In this document: positions 12,766 to 23,086 of the stretch, piece after piece
Numbering within the stretch: the stretch's first letter is position 1
Layout of the letters: each line of letters opens with the position of its first letter
DNA from: Ptiloglossa arizonensis
Lineage: Eukaryota; Arthropoda; Insecta; Hymenoptera; Colletidae
DNA length: 64,000 bases
Assembly: GCF_051014685.1 (NCBI RefSeq)
Contig: NW_027479058.1
Coordinates: 1 to 64,000, forward strand
Direction of reading: 5' to 3'
The notes under the pieces: model-generated
What the model saw: the letters and a program-made list of their open reading frames with translations, nothing else
Databases searched by the model: none
Told to the model about the DNA's origin: nothing
Made by a program: the position numbers and the translations under genes

Positions 12766-15214
12766 GTACGCATACCGTTGTAATCGGGCGAGTTTCTACT
12801 TTCAGATGCAACAGAAATTTTGCGGATTGGTCAATCCGTTCGCGAGTTATGGCAGTTTGGAGGTAAGAAACGCTTGAGAAACTCAAAATTTTCGCAGTTC
12901 TGATGCTCGACAAGCATAACTAGAAAGGCCTAGGGGAAAAGTACGCACACCGTTGTAATCGGGCGAGTTTCTACTTTCAGATGCAACAGAAATTTTGCGG
13001 ATTGGTCAATCCGTTCGCGAGATATGGCAGTTTGGAGGTAAGAAACGCTCGAGAAACTCAAAATTTTCGCAGTTCTGATGCTCGACAAGCATAACTAGAA
13101 CGGCCTAGGGGAAAAGTACGAACACCGTTGTAATCGGGCGAGTTTCTACTTTCAGATGCAACAGAAATTTTGCGGATTGGTCAATCCGTTCGCGAGATAT
13201 GGCAGTTTGGAGGTAAGCAACGCTTGAAAAACTCAAAATTTTCGCAGTTCTGTTGCTCGAAACGAATAACTAGAACGGGCTAGGGGAAAAGTACGCATAC
13301 CGTTGTAATCGGGCGAGTTTCTACTTTCTGATGCAACAGAAATTTTGCGGATTGGTCAATCCGTTCGCGAGATATGGCAGTTTGGAGGTAAGCAACGCTT
13401 GAAAAACTCAAAATTTTCGCAGTTCTGTTGCTCGAAACGAATAACTAGAACGGGCTAGGGGAAAAGTACGCACACCGTTGTAATCGGGCGAGTTTCTACT
13501 TTCAGATGCAACAGAAATTTTGCGGATTTGTCAATCCGTTCGCGAGATATGGCAGTTTGGGGGTAAGCAACGCTTGAAAAACTCAAAATTTTCGCAGTTC
13601 TGTTGCCCGAAACGAATAACTAGAACGGGCTAGGGGAAAAGTACGCATACCGTTGTAATCGGGCGAGTTTCTACTTTCAGATGCAACAGAAATTTTGCGG
13701 ATTGGTCAATCCGTTCGCGAGTTATGGCAGTTTGGAGGTAAGAAACGCTTGAGAAACTCAAAATTTTCGCAGTTCTGATGCTCGAAACGAATAACTAGAA
13801 CGGCCTACGGGAAAAGTACGCATACCGTTGTAATCGGGCGAGTTTCTACTTTCAGATGCAACAGAAATTTTGCGGATTGGTCAATCCGTTCGCGAGTTAT
13901 GGCAGTTTGGAGGTAAGAAACGCTTGAGAAACTCAAAATTTTCGCAGTTCTGATGCTCGAAACGAATAACTAGAACGGCCTACGGGAAAAGTACGCATAG
14001 TGTTGTAATCGGGCGAGTTTCTACTTTCAGATGCAACAGAAATTTTGCGGATTGGACAATCCGTTCGCGAGATATGGCAGTTTGGAAGTAAGAAACGCTT
14101 GAGAAACTCAAAATTCTCGCAGTTCTGATGCTCGACAAGCATAACTAGAAAGGCCTAGGGGAAAAGTACGCACACCGTTGTAATCGGGCGAGTTTCTACT
14201 TTCAGATGCAACAGAAATTTTGCGGATTGGTCAATCCGTTCGCGAGTTATGGCAGTTTGGAGGTAAGAAACGCTTGAGAAACTCAAAATTTTCGCAGTTC
14301 TGTTGCCCGAAACGAATAACTAGAACGGGCTAGGGAAAAGTACGCATACCGTTGTAATCGGGCGAGTTTCTACTTTCAGATGCAACAGAAATTTTGCGGA
14401 TTGGTCAATCCGTTCGCGAGTTATGGCAGTTTGGAGGTAAGAAACGCTTGAGAAACTCAAAATTTTCGCAGTTCTGATGCTCGACAAGCATAACTAGAAA
14501 GGCCTAGGGGAAAAGTACGCACACCGTTGTAATCGGGCGAGTTTCTACTTTCAGATGCAACAGAAATTTTGCGGATTGGTCAATCCGTTCGCGAGATATG
14601 GCAGTTTGGAGGTAAGAAACGCTCGAGAAACTCAAAATTTTCGCAGTTCTGATGCTCGACAAGCATAACTAGAACGGCCTAGGGGAAAAGTACGAACACC
14701 GTTGTAATCGGGCGAGTTTCTACTTTCAGATGCAACAGAAATTTTGCGGATTGGTCAATCCGTTCGCGAGATATGGCAGTTTGGAGGTAAGCAACGCTTG
14801 AGAAACTCAAAATTTTCGCAGTTCTGTTGCTCGAAACGAATAACTAGAACGGGCTAGGGGAAAAGTACGCATACCGTTGTAATCGGGCGAGTTTCTACTT
14901 TCTGATGCAACAGAAATTTTGCGGATTGGTCAATCCGTTCGCGAGATATGGCAGTTTGGAGGTAAGCAACGCTTGAAAAACTCAAAATTTTCGCAGTTCT
15001 GTTGCTCGAAACGAATAACTAGAACGGGCTAGGGGAAAAGTACGCACACCGTTGTAATCGGGCGAGTTTCTACTTTCAGATGCAACAGAAATTTTGCGGA
15101 TTGGTCAATCCGTTCGCGAGATATGGCAGTTTGGGGGTAAGAAACGCTTGAGAAACTCAAAATTTTCGCAGTTCTGTTGCCCGAAACGAATAACTAGAAC
15201 GGGCTAGGGGAAAA
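12766..15214 (+). repeat. 14-monomer tandem segment in A2, second copy
   Basis: This is the second copy of the 14-mer, 2,449 bp long because of GGCTAGGGAAAAG near 14,333. A third, partial copy follows to about 16,264. A TTTGGGGGTAAG monomer near 15,127 has switched to GAAACGCTTGAG while keeping GTTGCCCG. It looks like a short conversion tract inside an otherwise faithful copy. Confidence 0.83.
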
Positions 15215-16264
15215 GTACGCATACCGTTGTAATCGGGCGAGTTTCTACTTTCAGATGCAACAGAAATTTTGCGGATTGGTCAATCCGTTCGCGAGTTATG
15301 GCAGTTTGGAGGTAAGAAACGCTTGAGAAACTCAAAATTTTCGCAGTTCTGATGCTCGACAAGCATAACTAGAAAGGCCTAGGGGAAAAGTACGCACACC
15401 GTTGTAATCGGGCGAGTTTCTACTTTCAGATGCAACAGAAATTTTGCGGATTGGTCAATCCGTTCGCGAGATATGGCAGTTTGGAAGTAAGAAACGCTCG
15501 AGAAACTCAAAATTTTCGCAGTTCTGATGCTCGACAAGCATAACTAGAACGGCCTAGGGGAAAAGTACGAACACCGTTGTAATCGGGCGAGTTTCTACTT
15601 TCAGATGCAACAGAAATTTTGCGGATTGGTCAATCCGTTCGCGAGATATGGCAGTTTGGAGGTAAGCAACGCTTGAGAAACTCAAAATTTTCGCAGTTCT
15701 GTTGCTCGAAACGAATAACTAGAACGGGCTAGGGGAAAAGTACGCATACCGTTGTAATCGGGCGAGTTTCTACTTTCTGATGCAACAGAAATTTTGCGGA
15801 TTGGTCAATCCGTTCGCGAGATATGGCAGTTTGGAGGTAAGCAACGCTTGAAAAACTCAAAATTTTCGCAGTTCTGTTGCTCGAAACGAATAACTAGAAC
15901 GGGCTAGGGGAAAAGTACGCACACCGTTGTAATCGGGCGAGTTTCTACTTTCAGATGCAACAGAAATTTTGCGGATTGGTCAATCCGTTCGCGAGATATG
16001 GCAGTTTGGGGGTAAGCAACGCTTGAAAAACTCAAAATTTTCGCAGTTCTGTTGCCCGAAACGAATAACTAGAACGGGCTAGGGGAAAAGTACGCATACC
16101 GTTGTAATCGGGCGAGTTTCTACTTTCAGATGCAACAGAAATTTTGCGGATTGGTCAATCCGTTCGCGAGTTATGGCAGTTTGGAGGTAAGAAACGCTTG
16201 AGAAACTCAAAATTTTCGCAGTTCTGATGCTCGAAACGAATAACTAGTACGGCCTACGGGAAAA

Positions 16265-19200
16265 GTACGCATAGTGTTGTAATCGGGCGAGTTTCTACTT
16301 TCAGATGCAACAGAAATTTTGCGGATTGGTCAATCCGTTCGCGAGATATGGCAGTTTGGAGGTAAGAAACGCTCGAGAAACTCAAAATTTTCGCAGTTCT
16401 GATGCTCGACAAGCATAACTAGAACGGCCTAGGGGAAAAGTACGCACACCGTTGTAATCGGGCGAGTTTCTACTTTCAGATGCAACAGAAATTTTGCGGA
16501 TTGGTCAATCCGTTCGCGAGATATGGCAGTTTGGAGGTAAGCAAAGCTTGAAAAACTCAAAATTTTCGCAGTTCTGTTGCTCGAAACGAATAACTAGAAC
16601 GGGCTAGGGGAAAAGTACGCACACCGTTGTAATCGGGCGAGTTTCTACTTTCAGATGCAACAGAAATTTTGCGGATTGGTCAATCCGTTCGCGAGATATG
16701 GCAGTTTGGAGGTAAGAAACGCTCGAGAAACTCAAAATTTTCGCAGTTCTGATGCTCGACAAGCATAACTAGAACGGCCTAGGGGAAAAGTACGCACACC
16801 GTTGTAATCGGGCGAGTTTCTACTTTCAGATGCAACAGAAATTTTGCGGATTGGTCAATCCGTTCGCGAGATATGGCAGTTTGGAGGTAAGCAAAGCTTG
16901 AAAAACTCAAAATTTTCGCAGTTCTGTTGCTCGAAACGAATAACTAGAACGGGCTAGGGGAAAAGTACGCACACCGTTGTAATCGGGCGCGTTTCTACTT
17001 TCAGATGCAACAGAAATTTTGCGGATTGGTCAATCCGTTCGCGAGATATGGCAGTTTGGAGGTAAGAAACGCTCGAGAAACTCAAAATTTTCGCAGTTCT
17101 GATGCTCGACAAGCATAACTAGAACGGCCTAGGGGAAAAGTACGCATAGTGTTGTAATCGGGCGTGTTTCTACTTTCAGATGCAACAGAAATTTTGCGGA
17201 TTGGTCAATCCGTTCGCGAGATATGGCAGTTTGGAGGTAAGAAACGCTCGAGAAACTCAAAATTTTCGCAGTTCTGATGCTCGACAAGCATAACTAGAAC
17301 GGCCTAGGGGAAAAGTACGCACACCGTTGTAATCGGGCGAGTTTCTACTTTCAGATGCAACAGAAATTTTGCGGATTGGTCAATCCGTTCGCGAGATATC
17401 GCAGTTTGGAGGTAAGCAACGCTTGAAAAACTCAAAATTTTCGCAGTTCTGTTGCTCGAAACGAATAACTAGAACGGGCTAGGGGAAAAGTACGCATACC
17501 GTTGTAATCGGGCGAGTTTCTACTTTCTGGTGCAACAGAAATTTTGCGGATTGGTCAATCCGTTCGCGAGATATGGCAGTTTGGAGGTAAGCAACGCTTG
17601 AAAAACTTAAAATTTTCGCAGTTCTGTTGCTCGAAACGTATAACTAGAACTGGCTAGGGGAAAAGTACGCACACCGTTGTAATCGGGCGAGTTTCTACTT
17701 TCAGATGCAACAGAAATTTTGCGGATTGGTCAATCCGTTCGCGAGATATGGCAGTTTGGAGGTAAGAAACGCTCGAGAAACTCAAAATTTTCGCAGTTCT
17801 GATGCTCGAAACGAATAACTAGAACGGCCTACGGGAAAAGTACGCATAGTGTTGTAATCGGGCGAGTTTCTACTTTCAGATGCAACAGAAATTTTGCGGA
17901 TTGGTCAATCCGTTCGCGAGATATGGCAGTTTGGAGGTAAGAAACGCTCGAGAAACTCAAAATTTTCGCAGTTCTGAAGCTCGAAACGAATAACTAGAAC
18001 GGCCTAGGGGAAAAGTACGCATAGTGTTGTAATCGGGCGAGTTTCTACTTTCAGATGCAACAGAAATTTTGCGGATTGGTCAATCCGTTGCGAGATATGG
18101 CAGTTTGGAGGTAAGAAACGCTCGAGAAACTCAAAATTTTCGCAGTTCTGATGCTCGACAAGCATAACTAGAACGGCCTAGGGGAAAAGTACGGACACCG
18201 TTGTAATCGGGCGAGTTTCTACTTTCAGATGCAACAGAAATTTTGCGGATTGGTCAATCCGTTCGCGAGATATGGCAGTTTGGAGGTAAGAAACGCTCGA
18301 GAAACTCAAAATTTTCGCAGTTATGATGCTCGACAAGCATAACTAGAACGGCCTAGGGGAAAAGTACGAACACCGTTGTAATCGGGCGAGTTTCTACTTT
18401 CAGATGCAACAGAAATTTTGCGGATTGGTCAATCCGTTCGCGAGATATGGCAGTTTGGAGGTAAGCAACGCTTGAAAAACTCAAAATTTTCGCAGTTCTG
18501 TTGCTCGAAACGAATAACTAGAACGGCCTAGGGGAAAAGTACGCACACCGTTGTAATCGGGCGAGTTTCTACTTTCAGATGCAACAGAAATTTTGCGGAT
18601 TGGTCAATCCGTTCGCGAGATATGGCAGTTTGGAGGTAAGAAACGCTCGAGAAACTCAAAATTTTCGCAGTTCTGATGCTCGACAAGCATAACTAGAACG
18701 GCCTAGGGGAAAAGTACGAACACCGTTGTAATCGGGCGAGTTTCTACTTTCAGATGCAACAGAAATTTTGCGGATTGGTCAATCCGTTCGCGAGATATGG
18801 CAGTTTGGAGGTAAGCAACGCTTGAAAAACTCAAAATTTTCGCAGTTCTGTTGCTCGAACCGAATAACTAGAACGGGCTAGGGGAAAAGTACGCATACCG
18901 TTGTAATCGGGCGAGTTTCTACTTTCTGATGCAACAGAAATTTTGCGGATTGGTCAATCCGTTCGCGAGATATGGCAGTTTGGAGGTAAGCAACGCTTGA
19001 AAAACTCAAAATTTTCGCAGTTCTGTTGCTCGAAACGAATAACTAGAACGGGCTAGGGGAAAAGTACGCATACCGTTGTAATCGGGCGAGTTTCTACTTT
19101 CAGATGCAACAGAAATTTTGCGGATTGGTCAATCCGTTCGCGAGTTATGGCAGTTTGGAGGTAAGAAACGCTTGAGAAACTCAAAATTTTCGCAGTTCTG

Positions 19201-20463
19201 ATGCTCGACAAGCATAACTAGAAAGGCCTAGGGGAAAAGTACGCACACCGTTGTAATCGGGCGAGTTTCTACTTTCAGATGCAACAGAAATTTTGCGGAT
19301 TGGTCAATCCGTTCGCGAGATATGGCAGTTTGGAGGTAAGAAACGCTCGAGAAACTCAAAATTTTCGCAGTTCTGATGCTCGACAAGCATAACTAGAACG
19401 GCCTAGGGGAAAAGTACGAACACCGTTGTAATCGGGCGAGTTTCTACTTTCAGATGCAACAGAAATTTTGCGGATTGGTCAATCCGTTCGCGAGATATGG
19501 CAGTTTGGAGGTAAGCAACGCTTGAAAAACTCAAAATTTTCGCAGTTCTGTTGCTCGAAACGAATAACTAGAACGGGCTAGGGGAAAAGTACGCATACCG
19601 TTGTAATCGGGCGAGTTTCTACTTTCTGATGCAACAGAAATTTTGCGGATTGGTCAATCCGTTCGCGAGATATGGCAGTTTGGAGGTAAGCAACGCTTGA
19701 AAAACTCAAAATTTTCGCAGTTCTGTTGCTCGAAACGAATAACTAGAACGGGCTAGGGGAAAAGTACGCACACCGTTGTAATCGGGCGAGTTTCTACTTT
19801 CAGATGCAACAGAAATTTTGCGGATTTGTCAATCCGTTCGCGAGATATGGCAGTTTGGGGGTAAGCAACGCTTGAAAAACTCAAAATTTTCGCAGTTCTG
19901 TTGCCCGAAACGAATAACTAGAACGGGCTAGGGGAAAAGTACGCATACCGTTGTAATCGGGCGAGTTTCTACTTTCAGATGCAACAGAAATTTTGCGGAT
20001 TGGTCAATCCGTTCGCGAGTTATGGCAGTTTGGAGGTAAGAAACGCTTGAGAAACTCAAAATTTTCGCAGTTCTGATGCTCGAAACGAATAACTAGAACG
20101 GCCTACGGGAAAAGTACGCATACCGTTGTAATCGGGCGAGTTTCTACTTTCAGATGCAACAGAAATTTTGCGGATTGGTCAATCCGTTCGCGAGTTATGG
20201 CAGTTTGGAGGTAAGAAACGCTTGAGAAACTCAAAATTTTCGCAGTTCTGATGCTCGAAACGAATAACTAGAACGGCCTACGGGAAAAGTACGCATAGTG
20301 TTGTAATCGGGCGAGTTTCTACTTTCAGATGCAACAGAAATTTTGCGGATTGGACAATCCGTTCGCGAGATATGGCAGTTTGGAAGTAAGAAACGCTTGA
20401 GAAACTCAAAATTCTCGCAGTTCTGATGCTCGAAACGAATAACTAGGACGGCCTAGGGGAAAA
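16265..20463 (+). repeat. Block A, truncated HOR copy A3 (24 monomers)
   Basis: This is the third copy of the giant HOR. It follows A2 at an offset of 8,748 bp and shares its rare markers, such as CCGTTGCGAG near 18,089 and GATATCGCAG near 17,400. It ends after 24 monomers, before the module region, and leads through a GTAGTCGGGGG monomer into block B. Private changes include GGCGTGTTTC near 17,164 and CGAACCGAAT near 18,858. Its first monomer is a fusion (see findings). Confidence 0.85.
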
Positions 20464-20638
20464 GTACGCATAGTGTTGTAGTCGGGGGAGTTTCTACTTT
20501 CAGATGCAACAGAAATTTTGCGGATTGGTCAATCCGTTCGCGAGATATGGCAGTTTGGAGGTAAGAAACGCTCGAGAAACTCAAAATTTTCGCAGTTCTG
20601 ATGCTCGACAAGCATAACTAGAACGGCCTAGGGGAAAA
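20464..20638 (+). repeat. Junction monomer carrying GTAGTCGGGGG
   Basis: This single 175-bp monomer joins blocks A and B. The same monomer type (CATAGTG, GTAGTCGGGGGAG, CTCGAG, CGACAAGCAT) sits at the start of A1 and A2 and once in each unit of blocks C, G and H. It also occurs in blocks B and D. It is a monomer type shared by otherwise different HORs. Confidence 0.8.
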
Positions 20639-22043
20639 GTACGCACACCGTTGTAATCGGGCGAGTTTCTACTTTCAGATGCAACAGAAATTTTGCGGAT
20701 TGGTCAATCCGTTCGCGAGATATGGCAGTTTGGAGGTAAGCAACGCTTGAAAAACTCAAAATTTTCGCAGTTCTGTTGCCCGAAACGAATAACTAGAACG
20801 GGCTAGGGGAAAAGTACGCATACCGTTGTAATCGGCGAGTTTCTACTTTCAGATGCAACAGAAATTTTGCGGAATGGTCAATCCGTTCGCGAGATATGGC
20901 AGTTTGGAAGTAAGAAACGCTTGAGAAACTCAAAATTTTCGCAGTTCTGATGCTCGAAACGAATAACTAGAACGGCCTAGGGGAAAAGTACGCATAGTGT
21001 TGTAATCGGGCGAGTTTCTACTTTCAGATGCAACAGAAATTTTGCGGATTGGTCAATCCGTTCGCGAGATATGGCAGTTTGGAGGTAAGAAACGCTTGAG
21101 AAACTCAAAATTTTCGCAGTTCTGATGCTCGAAACGAATAACTAGAACGGCCTAAGGGAAAAGTACGCATAGTGTTGTAATCGGGCGAGTTTCTACTTTC
21201 AGATGCAACAGAAATTTTGCGGATTGGTCAATCCGTTCGCGAGATATGGCAGTTTGGAAGTAAGAAACGCTTGAGAAACTCAAAATTTTCGCAGTCCTGA
21301 TGCTCGAAACGAATAACTAGGACGGCCTAGGGGAAAAGTACGCATAGTGTTGTAGTCGGGGGAGTTTCTACTTTCAGATGCAACAGAAATTTTGCGGATT
21401 GGTCAATCCGTTCGCGAGATATGGCAGTTTGGAGGTAAGAAACGCTCGAGAAACTCAAAATTTTCGCAGTTCTGATACTCGACAAGCATAACTAGAACGG
21501 CCTAGGGGAAAAGTACGCACACCGTTGTAATCGGGCGAGTTTCTACTTTCAGATGCAACAGAAATTTTGCGGATTGGTCAATCCGTTCGCGAGATATGGC
21601 AGTTTGGAGGTAAGCAACGCTTGAAAAACTCAAAATTTTCGCAGTTCTGTTGCCCGAAACGAATAACTAGAACGGGCTAGGGGAAAAGTACGCATACCGT
21701 TGTAATCGGCGAGTTTCTACTTTCAGATGCAACAGAAATTTTGCGGAATGGTCAATCCGTTCGCGAGATATGGCAGTTTGGAGGTAAGAAACGCTCGAGA
21801 AACTCAAAATTTTCGCAGTTCTGATGCTCGACAAGCATAACTAGAACGGCCTAGGGGAAAAGTACGCACACCGTTGTAATCGGGCGAGTTTCTACTTTCT
21901 GATGCAACAGAAATTTTGCGGATTGGTCAATCCGTTCGCGAGATATGGCAGTTTGGAGGTAAGCAACGCTTGAAAAACTCAAAATTTTCGCAGTTCTGTT
22001 GCTCGAAACGAATAACTAGAACGGGCTAGGGGAAAAGTACGCA

Positions 22044-22060
22044 TACCGTTGTAATCGGGC
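22044..22060 (+). other. Weak CENP-B-box-like segment 1
   Basis: Against the vertebrate CENP-B box core (nTTCGnnnnAnnCGGGn), monomer positions 8-24 read T-ACCG-TTGT-A-AT-CGGG-C. Seven of the nine specified bases match; the two T of TTCG do not. In the other common allele ACCG is AGTG, which lowers the match to six of nine. About 0.4 matches of this quality are expected by chance per monomer over both strands, so this is only a lead. Confidence 0.2.
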
Positions 22061-22093
22061 GAGTTTCTACTTTCTGATGCAACAGAAATTTTG

Positions 22094-22109
22094 CGGATTG
22101 GTCAATCCG
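22094..22109. other. 7-bp dyad with 2-nt spacer, present in most monomers
   Basis: CGGATTG-GT-CAATCCG is an inverted repeat with 7-bp arms at monomer positions 58-73. It is shown here in the reference class L monomer and recurs in most of the array. Variants with GGACAATCC keep both arms intact. A minority of HOR-specific variants break one arm (GGATTTGTC, GGAATGG, GGTGAATCC, GGTTAATCC, CAATCGG). Short dyads of this kind can extrude cruciforms or bind dimeric proteins; function here is only an inference. Confidence 0.75.
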
Positions 22110-22125
22110 TTCGCGAGATATGGCA
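22109..22125 (+). other. Weak CENP-B-box-like segment 2
   Basis: Monomer positions 73-89 read G-TTCG-CGAG-A-TA-TGGC-A. TTCG, the central A and the middle GG agree with the CENP-B box core, seven of nine specified bases; the first and last bases of CGGG do not. Unlike segment 1, it has the intact TTCG half. Monomers with GTTATGG in place of ATATGG lose the central A. Chance remains a good explanation. Confidence 0.18.
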
Positions 22126-23086
22126 GTTTGGAGGTAAGCAACGCTTGAAAAACTCAAAATTTTCGCAGTTCTGTTGCTCGAAACGAATAACTAGAACGGG
22201 CTAGGGGAAAAGTACGCACACCGTTGTAATCGGGCGAGTTTCTACTTTCAGATGCAACAGAAATTTTGCGGATTGGTCAATCCGTTCGCGAGATATGGCA
22301 GTTTGGAGGTAAGAAACGCTTGAGAAACTCAAAATTTTCGCAGTTCTGATGCTCGAAACGAATAACTAGAACGGCCTAGGGGAAAAGTACGCATAGTGTT
22401 GTAATCGGGCGAGTTTCTACTTTCAGATGCAAGAGAAATTTTGCGGATTGGTGAATCCGTTCGCGAGTTATGGCAGTTTGGAGGTAAGAAACGCTTGAGA
22501 AACTCAAAATTTTCGCAGTTCTGATGCTCGAAACGAATAACTAGAACGGCCTAGGGGAAAAGTACGCATAGTATTGTAATCCGGCGAGTTTCTACTTTCA
22601 GATGCAACAGAAATTTTGCGGATTTGTCAATCCGTTCGCGAGATATGGCAGTTTGGAAGTAAGAAACGCTTGAGAAACTCAAAATTTTCGCAGTTCTGAT
22701 GCTCGACAAGCATAACTGGAACGGCCTAGGGGAAAAGTACGCACACCGTTGTAATCGGGCGAGTTTCTACTTTCAGATGCAACAGAAATTTTGCGGATTG
22801 GTCAATCCGTTCGCGAGATATGGCAGTTTGGAGGTAAGCAACGCTTGAAAAACTCAAAATTTTCGCAGTTCTGTTGCTCGAAACGAATAACTAGAACGGG
22901 CTAGGGGAAAAGTACGCATACCGTTGTAATCGGGCGAATTTCTACTTTCTGATGCAACAGAAATTTTGCGGATTGGTCAATCCGTTCGCGAGATATGGCA
23001 GTTTGGGAGTAAGCAACGCTTGAAAAACTCAAAATTTTCGCAGTTCTGTTGCTCGAAACGAATAACTAGAACGGGCTAGGGGAAAA

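Larger units (their letters stand above)
7517..16264 (+). repeat. Block A, HOR copy A2 (50 monomers)
   Basis: This copy repeats A1 almost base for base over its first 4 kb at an offset of 7,521-7,522. The AGCAAAGCTT marker at 271 recurs at 7,792 and 16,540. The spacing from A2 to A3 is 8,748 bp, that is 50 monomers minus two 1-bp deletions. A2 is therefore seven monomers longer than A1. The extra length lies in the inner module region, where a 14-monomer segment is tandemly repeated. Confidence 0.88.
22037..22211 (+). repeat. Reference monomer of class L
   Basis: A clean 175-bp monomer of the second class. It differs from class K in linked states: GTAAGCAACGCTTGAAAAACTC, split here as GTAAGCAACG at positions 98-107 then CTTGAAAAAC, plus GTTGCTCG (or GTTGCCCG) at 137-144 and CGGGCTAGG at 161-169. 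These states travel together in nearly all copies, so they define a haplotype rather than independent changes. This copy also has TTTCTGATG in place of TTTCAGATG at positions 35-43. Confidence 0.9.
20639..23086 (+). repeat. Block B, 14-mer HOR copy B1
   Basis: A 2,448-bp unit of 14 monomers, two of them 174 bp because AATCGGGCGAG has become AATCGGCGAG (at about 20,831 and 21,705). Other markers are GCAGTCCTG, GATACTCG, GCAAGAG with GGTGAATCC, and GTATTG with GGATTTGTC. The next copy starts directly at 23,087. Confidence 0.9.
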
